Below, in pieces: positions 19,532-30,203 of a DNA stretch of 64,000 nt. Each line of letters starts with the position of its first letter. Positions within the stretch are counted from its first letter, which is position 1. Where the stretch lies: NCBI GenBank assembly GCA_003194525.1, contig NBIV01000185.1, positions 62,001 to 126,000 on the forward strand, written 5' to 3'. This stretch comes from Gracilariopsis chorda (lineage: Eukaryota > Rhodophyta > Florideophyceae > Gracilariales > Gracilariaceae). A model generated the notes under the pieces. The model saw only the letters and a program-made list of their open reading frames with translations. It had not been told where the DNA came from and did no database searches. The translations under genes were made by a program, and so were the position numbers.

Positions 19532-20358
19532 TGTATTGCCACGCCCTCAGGGAGGGATTCTTGGTACTTGAACACTTTCCCGATATTATCGGTTGTGTAG
19601 TGTGTATATGAACTACGCCCCACTATGGTGGATATGGACACGTGAGATACGGTTTTGGGTCAATTGGCGGTTGGCCACAGTAGTGGATGTTGCCACGAAA
19701 TGTGGAGTATTTTAGTTAATATTATCTATTATTTTCACACCCATTTCTGGGAAGCTAGTACTTAGTGCGACGGCGCACTGCCGTCGCACCAGTAAACCTT
19801 CCCCAACAAGGGACCCCAACCTGAGGAATTGGCTCTAGTTGTTGCTGCTTGCGCGCGTGCTCTACTCCTCCTTGGAGGGAAACACCGTAAACCACGGGAC
19901 ATCTAACCCCCCTGCACATCTAAAGAAGCCCATCCTTGGGAGTATAATTGTTCCAGTCATATTGGTGCTTCGCCCTGTATAGGGAGTCCTGTCCACCGGC
20001 ATTGCCGTATCTGTTCGTCACTCTCGCGACTCACTTCGTCCTCTCTTCCTCCTCTTCGCCCTTCCTTTTTCCCCTTTTTAGGGTAGCACCTCCCACTACC
20101 CGCGGCCGTCGTGTGCGCATCCGCTCACATACCCCCACTTAGGTGGAAACATACCTTTACTGAGGATCACACCCCGCTCACGCGGATACCGATTCTTTGC
20201 CTTCACCTCCCTGCGCGAGTCGCGACAGGTGTCCCTGGTCTTACAAACTGGCTTCGCCGTGACACCTCTGGGAGGGCTCTACCCAACTTTGTTCACCTCG
20301 TGAGAGGAAGATCCCGAACGTCTTTCGGTGTTTTTCCCCTTTGGGGCATTGCACCACA
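19532..20358 (+). repeat. 3' LTR of element C
   Basis: 827 bp, from TGTATTGCC to GCACCACA. It aligns throughout in reverse orientation with the solo LTR at 34086-34881. It holds a run of short hairpins: 19544-19556, 19580-19592, 19620-19631, 19675-19686, 19693-19705, 19740-19751 and a 10-bp perfect stem at 19765-19789 (GTGCGACGGC, 5-nt loop). The right flank enters a different repeat; no partner 5' LTR exists to test a target duplication. Confidence 0.9.
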
Positions 20359-21600
20359 CTGCAGTGCCAGCCACTGAGAAGCAAAGAGGCAATCAACATG
20401 CAGTAGGAGCCAATGCACTGCATGCTATGCTGCTGCTGAATTTTTTTTGTGGCAGGGATGTGGTGCGCCAGAATGCCGCTTTTCATGCATTTACGGGGCC
20501 TTGTGAAGCGATGTTGTGGCGCAACCACTCCATTCAGTCAACGACATCCCCCTAGTACGCGTTTTAGTGCCTAACAGTGCAGAGACAAGAATATGCCTTC
20601 GGATCCATGTTTAGCTTGGTGCAGCAGAAAGAGGTTCTGCATGCTACCCCAGAGCCAAATATTGTTTGATGGATCCAAAGAGGTAGTTCACATACCTCTA
20701 AATGTGATTTATGTTTTGACTAACACATGGTCATCCAAGTGCACGTGATGGCAATTAGCTGGAACTGCAGTCATTTACTGTAATTCCAGCCACTCATAAT
20801 CAGGCACAGTGAATGTGCAGCCGCAGCCAAGCCACCAATAAGCTTTCGAGCGTTGCTGCTGCTGCTGCTGAATTTTTAAATTGGGGAGTAAAATTGCGCC
20901 AAAGTGGACCTTAAGGGCACTGAAAGGGGCGTCCAAAGGGATATTTCGGCTCAACGTCTCCTGTCAATCAACAACACCCCCCTCATTGTTCTGCAAATCA
21001 TCCTAATACTGGGGGGTTTTGAGAGGGTTAGAAGCGGTCTTCGGCCGTGGGAGGCGCTGCGCAGATTGAGGGTGACTTCAGGGATCTGCAGGCCGTTTCT
21101 GCTCGCTATCGCTCGCAAACGGCCTGCACACCAATGACGGCCGCAGCGCCGAGAGTGAATACGGAATTTTAATTCCAATTGAGCGCCCCAGCGTTGATGA
21201 TTAGCTGGCACTGCAGTAGTCTGTGTAGATTACAGTAGATTTTAATTGGCTGGCACTGCCAAAGTGACTGCATTGCGACCCACTGAGCAGCGGCGGTAGT
21301 CAACATACAGCAGAAGCTACTTAGCTTTGAGGTCTGTTGCTGCGGCTGTTGGTGGTTGTGATGCTGCTGCTGCTTAATGTTTTGAAAGGATGGGAGGCGT
21401 TGCGCCAAAAGAGGTTTTTACCCGCGCGGAAGGGGCCGTGCGCTGGTGTTTTTTTCGAAACGCCTCCATTCAATCAAAAACTACCTCCTCATACGTCAAT
21501 ATGTCTATATAGTGAAGAGATACTGCGAGCTTTTGAGATTATCATAGTGCGAGGGGTGTTGAGATTACACCTAAAAGCGGGATCTGAGACCTATTTGAAC
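20359..21600. repeat. Diverged tandem repeat array, about 415-bp unit, noncoding
   Basis: Three diverged units begin near 20360, 20770 and 21200. Each has in order a GCCxxCCACT-type start, a CAACAT-CAG block, a run of CTG triplets, AATTTTT, a GGAGG-TGCGCCA block, a GGGGCC segment and a C-rich tail (CCATTCAGTCAACGACATCC in unit 1). No coding potential is apparent. A nested inverted repeat lies between units 2 and 3. Confidence 0.65.
21053..21150. repeat. Nested inverted repeat (cruciform-capable)
   Basis: Inner perfect arms TGCAGGCCGTTT (21087-21098) and AAACGGCCTGCA (21117-21128) enclose an 18-nt loop. Outer perfect arms GGCGCTGCG (21053-21061) and CGCAGCGCC (21142-21150) enclose that. Could be the core of a small non-autonomous DNA element or a replication or recombination structure; no identification. 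Confidence 0.75.
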
Positions 21601-21870
21601 AGCTAAGTATACTCAGTCTGACTAACAGTATAAGTAGTGATCGATCTATCTTGATCTGAGAAGAAAGAAAAGAAGAAGGTAGCTCCAGTTACCATACTAT
21701 AACTCTGTCTTTATTAGTACAGTATACACTTCATAAACTAAACTTTAACGGGTTACGGCTTTTTGGTATAGTGATTAATATGAACTATGGACAACGCTCT
21801 TGTCGAACTTTTGCCGCTACGATTTACGTACTGTAGACACCATTCCAGTGACAGCGAACAACGCAACGGT
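21601..21870. other. Unassigned spacer
   Basis: AT-rich sequence between the tandem array and the 3' LTR of element D. I see nothing identifiable. Confidence 0.4.
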
Positions 21871-22476
21871 GACAAGTCAAGATTTAGCAAAACAGTAACT
21901 TACATCGTAGCAAATACATGAGCACTAGCCACCGAAACGACCATAGTGGTCATTCACATCACCAAATTAAACAAAGACTCCACAGAAACACAAAACAATA
22001 AAGAATATCTTCATCTTGCTTGGTCCTGCAGACCGGAACAAGAATTCATACCTGGTCTTACGCTATATCAAGAACCATGTTTAGTGAATACAACGGAGAG
22101 AAAACAAAAAAAAGGCAGTCCACACCACCTCTTAGGCCACAAACATCCACAAGAAAAGAAACAGCTGCCGGTCTTGGAGCAGACGCCAACGTTGGACGCC
22201 TGTTATAGACAAGAAGATATGCCTTTTGATATATAGAACCATGTTTTTCTAGCTTCTGCATGACGCAATTTGTACGTATCTACTTACTGTGATTCGACAA
22301 AATGCGGGACCAGCTGATACGTAATTATTTAATAATTAGAATACACAAAAGGCATAGGCGCTGTCAAAATAACTAAATTCCATGGCCAACACGGCTCACT
22401 CGCTTGCCACTGCGTAGCTGCCACTCAACACGTGGGGTGCTACTCTCAGCACCATGTCTCACACTTGCACTTGGCA
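21871..22476 (-). repeat. 3' LTR of element D (approximate borders)
   Basis: Aligns with 41054-41941, for example CAGCTGCCACTCAACACGTGG-type sequence near 22420 and 41885, and GCAATTTGTACGTA-type sequence near 22265 and 41730. The partner is longer by about 280 bp in the middle, so one copy has an indel. Confidence 0.7.
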
Positions 22477-22600
22477 CTCTCCCATTCTTCTTCTTAGCGG
22501 TCGCTGCACCCGGCAACCAACAACTATTGGTCACTCTAAACTTGGAACAATATCCCAGACGGAAATTGAAATTGAATTTTATATCCGTACGGTTTCGGTC

Positions 22601-23059
22601 TCAAGCATATCTGAAAACAAACAACTGGCCGCTTTTAAATGTCATGATAAACTGCATAGTCTCCCCTGTGTACGTTTTCGTTGGCGGTAAATGTCCATAC
22701 TGACTGACGACGAAACGATAGAGATACTTTAAAAATTCTACAACTACATGCCTTCCAATGTGGGGGTCCAGGTGGTCCATTAAGGGTAGAACAGTCTGGA
22801 AGACTTTTTGTCTTGAGTAGGGACCATAGAGCTTGTATATTGAAATCCAAAGATGTACTAGATCCGATACGATCTTTTCCTGAATATTGTCCAGCCTCCG
22901 GGAGGATGCGAGCCACGCATAGATGGGGTGGCCTGCTACGAAGCTCATCTGTAGATTTTCATCCTGGTCATAGATGTTGAAGTCCATCATAGTCGGCATC
23001 ACCACGGGATCTAACGCTTCATCTTCCATGTCATCATCGTTTAACATATTCACATACAC
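22601..23059 (-). CDS. Unrecognised 152-codon ORF between integrase and LTR of element D
   Basis: No family recognised. The predicted protein begins with an acidic stretch (DDDMEDEALDP), has aromatic-rich segments (HPIYAWLASSRRLDN, VEFLKYLYRFVVSQYGHLPP) and no clear signal peptide. It is one of the longest open frames in a region where pol is full of stops. It sits after integrase, where some gypsy elements carry an extra gene, but element H has nothing there. It may be fortuitous. Confidence 0.3.
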   Translation of the reverse strand: MYVNMLNDDDMEDEALDPVVMPTMMDFNIYDQDENLQMSFVAGHPIYAWLASSRRLDNIQEKIVSDLVHLWISIYKLYGPYSRQKVFQTVLPLMDHLDPHIGRHVVVEFLKYLYRFVVSQYGHLPPTKTYTGETMQFIMTFKSGQLFVFRYA

Positions 23060-24172
23060 ACCATTCCCCCCGTTAATGTATGGCAGCGCTTGCGTTTATG
23101 CGTCTCGGCACAGGCATTAGAGTGGGCAGGGCGGGTATAGTAGGGCATAAAGCGTAGAGCATGACTTCCCTTCCGCTTGACTCGGTTTCTCCCCGATATG
23201 AGCTCGTAACAAGGGTGCGTCGCCTTGGCTACCGTAGTACAGGGCCTTGAATGCAGGTCACTTCACATTCGCATTCAGCGCCTTTCCGCGCACTACCAGC
23301 ACTTAGTATCAAATACACAACCTGTGTCCTTATTTTCAAATATCCTTCCGAATTGGCTGCGACGCAATCCTCTGCTCACGAGGACCAAGTGTTGCCAGTA
23401 TCTCTGCCTAACGATGAAACGGAGTTGATACACATCGCAAGGTGACAGAACCGGCATGTTATATGCGTGGCATTGTTCCATAAGGTAGCTCGAGGGGTGA
23501 ATGTGCTTCTCTGAGCGTGCAGCGTCGGTACCCATACAAATCCCCTGGTATTGCTTCGTCCCACTGCACGTCTTTTTTGGGAAATATTTTTTCGACCGAG
23601 TGCTTGATGGTTCCAAACATCCTCTAAACACTTGCGTCCGACTTTGGAGCTTATGCCGGAATCCTCCCCCACTCGATCCTTCTATTATTCACAAACATCT
23701 GTACTACACATGCCATGAAAGACCTAGCTTTGTCAGATATAATTACTCTAGAGAAGCCGAACGAATCGATGATCTGGGTCCTGATAACGCCAAGAACCAC
23801 CATGGCGGTATAGCTCGTTGTAACCAGGGCTATGTTCTGTTCTTTCAAGTGTTCCACCCCAACCACTATAGATCTGCTTCCTGCCTTGAGCACTGGAAAA
23901 GAACCAGTGAAGTCGAACTAAAATATACGAAACAGCCTGGTTAGAGAGCAGCGCTGCCCGGCTTTATAGGAAAGCAGCGGCTTCATAAGTTGGCACTGCT
24001 TGCAACTCGTGACGTATTTTGATATTTCTGCAATGAAACAATGCCACCAAAACTGGTCTAAGAGAAACATCTGCGTGGCTGCTAAGTCCAGGTGGCCCAT
24101 ATCGTCATAAATCATCCTCAATAGTGCCTCGTGCTCTGCAACAGAAGGCACAGTGCATGTGCAAACCTTCAC
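23060..24172 (-). pseudogene. Integrase of element D
   Basis: The zinc-binding region is at 23918-24172 (DDMGHLDLAATQMF, YVTSCKQCQ); its first His is Tyr compared with the H copy. The core is at 23651-23893, with SFGFSRVIISDKARSF covering the second Asp. 23293-23672 corresponds to the part after the catalytic Glu (MFRG, KNISQKRR in two frames). Several frames are needed, so the gene is dead. Confidence 0.7.
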
Positions 24173-25707
24173 GGATTCGTCGGAACAATCTTCCTTCCCA
24201 TACGTGGAACGTCTTCTAGTTCCTTTTCACTGCGGCCTGTAGCTTGAAATTTGGCTCCTGTATGGGCATACCGCTGATTTATCGTGCGATACTAGCGTAG
24301 TAGGGCTCGAATCCTGAGGAAGGTTCTACGACCCGTACGCTCAGAACTTCTTACTCCATTCGCTATGAAGCACGGCTTCCTCCTTTGTATCGCGAGAGGT
24401 AAGAGGCCGCAGCTTTTCCAGCTCCAGGTCAGTACACCATATCGAACTCGTACTCGGCAAACAATTCCGGCCTGCGAGCCAGCCGATCATGGGCTTCCTT
24501 CTTCTTGAAGGCATGACTCAGTGCCTGGTGATAGGTTACCAGCTAAAGTGGCTGTGCCCCAAGAAAGTAAATTTGGAACTTTTTCAACGCAAAAACCACC
24601 CAAAGAGCTTCTTCTTCGCACACGGAGTATCTTTTTTTGGCTTCGCTCATCATCCGGCTGGCATACTAGACAGGATGAAACATTTGGTTTCCTCTCTTCT
24701 GAGAAGGGACCGCACCTACGGCAACCGAAGAGGCATCCGTTTCGATGCAAATGGAGACTCAAAATCTGGGAATCCTAAAGCGGATGGGCTAGTCAAGTTT
24801 TCCTTCAAGTTTTGAAACGCCATGCGCATGTCATCTGCAAATTTGAATTTCTTATTCTTTGATTTTGCAGCATGTAGCACCCCAGCGGTCCCTCAAAAGT
24901 TGCGAATGTAAAGCCTGTAGTACCCAGCAACCCCGAGAGAACTTCTGAGTTTGGTTGTTGTTTCCGGCTCTGGGGGCTGGATGATAGACTCTATCTTGGT
25001 ATAGCCCACAAAGAATGCTTCTTTGCTGACACAGTGACGTAACAAAGCTGTTCTGGGTTGAGCAAAGCTGCACTTTGAAATCTTCAATTTCAGACCATGA
25101 GTGGCGACTATCTGCAACACACTCGTGATTTGACACACGTGATCTTCCACTTCCCGTAAAGAGATGACAAAAACATCAACATAGACTCTGAAGTTCCCGA
25201 TATCGGACAGAATCGAGTCTATGATCCTCTCAAATGTGGCTGGGGCGTTCATGAGCTTAAAAGGCATCACTCTGAAATAGAAGGTCCGGTATCGACAATC
25301 GAACGTAGCCATATCTCTGCACTGGAGCGTCATCTGATATTCCAATACCACGAAAACATATCCAAGGTAGTGAAAAACGAGTTTCCTCTAAGTTCGTCAA
25401 AGCATTGCTCAATATAGGGAAGTGGCCATCTATCAGCCTTCAAACGTTGGTTCTGCGAGCAGTAATCAACACAAGAGCGCGGTTTTACATCGTTCTCTGT
25501 ACAAATGACCACCCGAAACGACCATGCTGAATGAGCGGGCATGGTCATCCCGACAGCTAGCATTTTTTCCACCTCCTCCTTGACCATTTTCTCATGCTTT
25601 GCAGGAAGGCGACGCACCGGTGAAGATATTGTGGTTCCTTTTGCTAACGAAAATTCGTGTAGTGCTGGGACATCTGCGGGGCGCACGTTTTCCAGAAACC
25701 ATGACAT
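24173..25707 (-). pseudogene. RT / RNase H of element D
   Basis: RT blocks NVRPADVPALHEFSLAKG, PAHSAWSFRVVI, LKADRWPLPYIEQCFDELRG and FFTTLDMFSWYW are at 25330-25707. FRVMPFKLMNAPATFERI and FRVYVDVFVISL are at 24893-25351. The active site reads YVDV where H has YIDD, so the second Asp is Val. RNase H remnants are at 24487-24762. It aligns block by block with element H. Confidence 0.8.
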
Positions 25708-26800
25708 AACAGCTAAGCTCTGAAGAGTCCGGGCAATCCCCTTTTGCAGGGCTTGTGGTATTTGAGCCAGTCTTTCCTTGACACGGGGATCTTACGTTGG
25801 TTGTGCATCAGCCTCTTCATTGATTTCATCTACATCTCCCACCAGACGCTCAGGGATTTGCTCTGCAGCCCCTTCGGCTTCACGGTCTGTGTAGAAAAAA
25901 TCTTCTTTCTCTTAATCTTCGGGAACGTCATCAACGACTTCTGGATCTTCGCATTGAAGCGACGAAATGTTTGGTCCCCTTTCGTCGCTACCCTTTGGAG
26001 GTGACGTTTCTAGAGATATTGGTGTGAGGTCATCCTGTTCATTCGCACCATTGGTGAGCACTGGTTCCCCTCCACTATCAGTGGTAAGCAGAAAGTTTCC
26101 ACCAACCGGGAGCTGGTTTGAGTCTAATGGTAGAGATTCACCTGCCTGAAGAGCTGGAAAACGTTTGTGCACTGAAATCCTCAATGCCTCCCTATCCTGC
26201 ATCTGACTGCAGGGCTGCAGCAAGACCGTGTCTGCTTGGATCGGAATGCATAGGTTCGGGCTCGAGGGAATCAAGTAAGTAGAGTCACTGGGAGAATATT
26301 CATCTCCCCCTTATGCATCGTCAAACCTCTGATCATGCTCATCTCCAGAACTATGAGGTTGTTCGGGACTGCGCATATGATTCTTGAATTGTTCAAGGCA
26401 ACAATACATCACCTGATAGCTTCTCAGACCTCAGAAACGTTGGCGGTCACGTCCACCAACGGATGACGGCTGATTCTGCTGGCGTTACCAATGGGTACCA
26501 TCTTCCTCTCTTTCTGTTTCTGCTTCGGCTTTGTCTTCTGTCTCTGGGTTTAAATTGACTTTCAAAAGAACTATACAACTCCTTGTGGCTCGCGTCCGAA
26601 TATTCAGAATCAATGTACTTAATCTCTTTGTATCCGTCTGAAAATGGGGAGGAGATTCGAACTTTCCCAATAAAAGAAGCAATCAGACCGTTCTCGTCAA
26701 TATTAGAATCGGAGACGGCTCCCTCTACGTCTGAAATGGAGTCCTTGCTGCCCGTGGGGCACCACGGAGTATACTTCTCAAGGCCAGCACGTTTTTAATC
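25708..26800 (-). pseudogene. Acidic spacer between protease and RT of element D
   Basis: Open segments with acidic, Ser/Pro-rich composition (for example 25912-26274, ending CEDPEVVDDVPED). Element H has a shorter acidic spacer at the same place (about residues 568-605). No domain is recognised; several stops. Confidence 0.45.
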
Positions 26801-27491
26801 TAATCAAAAAGTGATTAATTAGTTAATAAACGTTAATTTCACCTCCTGCATGTCGATATCCAGTTGAGCTTGCAAGGTCTCTAGAGCTGGACATCCGATA
26901 ATAACCTAAAATTGGTCCCCTCAGCGACCAAGAAGTCTAAATGGACTCGTACATGATCCGAACTTGATGAGCACTTCTCGCAGCGCGTCTATCACATTTC
27001 ATCAAACCTCATTGGCCGCACAAATCTCCTTTGCAGTAGCAGTCGCAGTTAAAGACAGCAGGTCGCAAAAAGTTAACGAAATCAAGGTAAAGACTGCCCC
27101 TGATTCCAGGAAAGCCTGGGCACGATGACCACAGAACATGACCGGTAACACCTTTAGTCACTTGTCTATGCGTCACGTTTGCGTCAAGTTGACTTTTCGA
27201 CTGGTCTTTTCCGATAAATTGCGTTCTATGTCCTTTTTGGCGTCTTCAGCATCTCTAGGAATCAGCTGTGTAACTTTCAGACCAGTCAAGCCATTCACAA
27301 GCTCCTCCACGACATTTTGTTCTACAGCATGCTCCCCGAGTCTGATTATACTGGTCTGTTTTTGTGTGTTGCGGGTTTTATTGTCCTCGGGAATGCTTTT
27401 TGGCTCGTTCTTACTTACATCCACGTCGTTCCTAAATTTGATGCGTCCAGGTCGAGTAACGCGTACATGTCCATTGTCCGTTACGTGCAAG
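26801..27491 (-). pseudogene. C-terminal gag and protease remnant of element D
   Basis: 27173-27490 contains NGLTGLKVTQLIPRDAEDAKKDIERN, matching the H segment NASSGLTFVQLIRGDADDAK upstream of protease. The following sequence down to 26801 corresponds to the protease but is not readable as one frame. It is the continuation of the gag at 39973-41022, interrupted by element E with duplication CTTGC. Confidence 0.65.
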
Positions 27492-27496
27492 CTTGC
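27492..27496. other. Left target-site duplication CTTGC of element E
   Basis: CTTGC here and at 39968-39972 directly flank the outer ends TGTAGGGC and GCTCTACA of element E. Confidence 0.9.
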
Positions 27497-28445
27497 TGTA
27501 GGGCAATATATCTAGGCTAGAGATTCTCCGAAGGTGTTCGTGGCCTCGCTCTCTCGCGAGGTAGGCAAAGCGACAGGGCACTCTGTACCACACGGTGTTT
27601 GCTTGTAAAACCGAGGTGGGTTCTGGCTATACTGACGGATTTGTTACCGAGAGTCCGGTTACTAGCTCGTCAACGTATTGCACAGGTCCTTGTAAGCGGT
27701 GTTTCTGTCCAGGGAGAATACAAATGGAAAAAGGGAAGAACGGACAAAGAACCAATAAAAAGGTTACAATTCAACGTGTTGTGCGGAAAACCTAAAGATA
27801 CCAGGCGATGCGGGTGCTGCTTACTCAGCCAGCACGGCTAAATTAAATACTGAGTCGAACAGCTATCTGGTCCTACAGTAAAAAGTAACGATTACAGTAA
27901 AAACAGTGAGCACTGGGCGAACTTACGGGGTACGACTGATCAGCGGTTCTTATTCATACTGTGCTGGTGAATGTAACGAGATCAAAGGAGATGAAACTAC
28001 AGGAGGGAGTTAGTTACTTCGCTCAGACGATACAACTATATCCGGGTTACAGCTTAACTCTACTTCAGCGTAAAACGGCAGGGCCGTCCTGCCTTGACTA
28101 CTATGGGGTCCTACTAAAATTAGGAATACTAATGTTGTAGCGTGCGACACGTGTGGTCCACACGTATGTGTCACTGAGTGACATGGCCGGCCACGGCGCA
28201 ACATGACATGTCTGAATCATGCTAGCCATGGATATTGTCCATGCGCTTACAACGCGTCCATCTATTCCAGATATTATAAAAGTCACCCATGAAGGTTCCA
28301 AAAACACCAAATAAAATTCATATCGAATATTACCCAAAATGTATAAGGTTACACTCATATCTGAGTTCAACCGATGCCACGTCCGTACTTAATCATTCAT
28401 GATCCATGTCGCCTAGAAGGCATGTGCATATGCATTGCTCTACAC
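27497..28445 (-). repeat. 3' LTR of element E
   Basis: 949 bp. On the plus strand it begins TGTAGGGCAATATATC and ends GCATTGCTCTACA, so the ends form an 11-bp imperfect inverted repeat. It matches 39021-39967 and, inverted, the solo LTR 43408-44319. It holds tight palindromes: 28149-28165 (8-bp arms around one base), 28170-28182 (6-bp arms) and 28184-28193, plus a hairpin with CAGGG loop at 28075-28087. Confidence 0.9.
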
Positions 28446-30200
28446 ACCCCTGATCTTTAGACCAGGAATCATTGCAATAGAAGCGAGTGAGCCGCAGGGG
28501 AAAAGGGGTATAAAGATTCCAACTGCGCATGAGTACTACAGAGCTTCCTCCGGTTCAACTCATACCGTGACGAGCTAATATCGACAAAATCGAACCAGGT
28601 ACTTCATCTTCACCAATAAACTCCTATCATCCTAGCCACCAGAACCCCCGGAGCCTGTGCTTCCCAGTGTGGGAGTACCACTTTTTCATCTTTCACACTG
28701 AGCCAGTTTCCTACGGCTCTATTGCCTCAGGGTAATGCTCCAATAACCGTTTTGGTACACATCCGAGCGTGGCACTGCTTTCAGGGTACTCCTGTTATCA
28801 TCAATCAACTAGGGTGGGTCCACAGGGTAGCCCTGGAAGCACGGGATCCGCTATAAAACCCTCCCATCTATGCGCAAGCTCCTTGGTTTCATACGTTTGT
28901 GGCTATCATCCTGCCACTGATCTACTCCTATTCACACGAAGGCGTTCTCTTTGGTGGGCTTTCGCCTGACGTGGTCACCCCATACAATTGACGAAAACTC
29001 ATTGCATTAAATCCAAACATCTTAAGGATAGACCTCCGCCGTGGAGAGAACATGGATAGGGCCCGAGAAGAAATGACGTGACTTGCCTAAATACGGTTCA
29101 TGCGTACTAGAAGCCAACATCTGATTCCCAGTGAATATGATTTCAACTTATCGAGGTATCGCACCTATGGCAAAGTATCCTATGGGGATAACCTGGTCCA
29201 ATTCGACACGGCACACCTCGAAACAATGCAGGTAACCATCGAGTTCGATATGCTCTGTGAACAATCATCCCTGCAGAGTTTCGGTTCATCTGAAGTTCTG
29301 AAACGAAAGCCATGTTATTCAAGAAGACTCGGTTTGACCGCAAGGCGCGTTCCCGACACGAGTGTATAATTCCATACACCCATATCGAAACCGAAATTTA
29401 TCTCCCGCAAACCTTCAGAGATCGCTTTGCAGCGCTACAACCATGGTGGCGTCAGGTTGAGATACCCAAGAGGTGGTTCTCAAAAGTGCATCCCGGTTTA
29501 ACTTATACAAGTTCCCACATCATGGATGATCCGAAATCCGTCTATTGGTTACTCATTGCCTCATATTAGGCTTCTCGCTTAGCTGTTTTCCTTATCTAGG
29601 AAGCGTATGACAATTAACGTCTTTGGTTCACACTCCTAAAGGTTAGTAACACCATCAAACAGTTCTACCTGTTAGTCCCATTGAGGTGCAAAGAGAACTT
29701 GAATGAAGTCTTATACATCGTTGATGTGATATAGCAGGTCGACTGGAATACCATTTCATGGGATACCCGTGGTGACAAGTCTCCGGGCGCCGGCAATCAA
29801 ATGCTAGATATTTCGTCTATTGCGATTCGTATGTGGTTGCAACGGTGCCATGTGCTACCGCGTTCGAGGAACGCAGTCTTCCGCGTACCGTACCAGAGTA
29901 TCATCCGAAAGGATTCGTATTTCATGACTATTATGAATCATTGGTTGACTTCGATGATGCTATGACGGATGAAGAGGTTAACTAGATTGGTGGCCTTTAC
30001 CATGGACTGGTAATGTAATCGGTGTATCAGAGCAACGCTGAGGTGTCCAGCCAATCAGGTGCTTCCCAGAAATGGGGCTCTGTAACTCAGATGGGTGAGC
30101 TGCAACCTCTAGCGAATGTATCGCCTCTGACTGTAACTGACCATCACGTCCTCAGGTTACGCGAGAATCTCCGAACACTTGTAATCCTGGTACTTCATAT
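28446..30200. other. Unassigned interior of element E
   Basis: This lies between the chromodomain remnant and the 3' LTR of element E. No pol homology is seen. Short plus-strand open stretches occur, such as 29100-29369 and 29312-29569 (contains TFRDRFAALQPWWRQVEIPK), but they overlap in different frames and match nothing I know. It could be an old inserted sequence or a degraded extra gene. Confidence 0.35.
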
Positions 30201-30203
30201 CTT

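Larger units (their letters stand above)
11625..20358 (+). mobile_element. Element C: 5'-truncated Ty3/gypsy with C-terminal chromodomain and hairpin-studded sequence
   Basis: Plus-strand order: gag, protease, RT/RNase H, integrase, low-complexity extension, chromodomain, polypurine tract (19519-19531), 3' LTR (19532-20358). No 5' LTR or gag ATG exists, so the 5' end is lost; the start coordinate is approximate. Frames change between gag, protease and pol. Pol has two in-frame TAG stops and a changed integrase Asp, so the copy is defective. A solo LTR of this family is at 34086-34881, and a related pol lies in element E. The whole element carries unusually many short perfect hairpins. Confidence 0.88.

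Noticed and set aside
29100-29569. Plus-strand ORFs as a host gene
   Set aside because: Two short frames overlap in different registers, without motifs, inside a decayed element.
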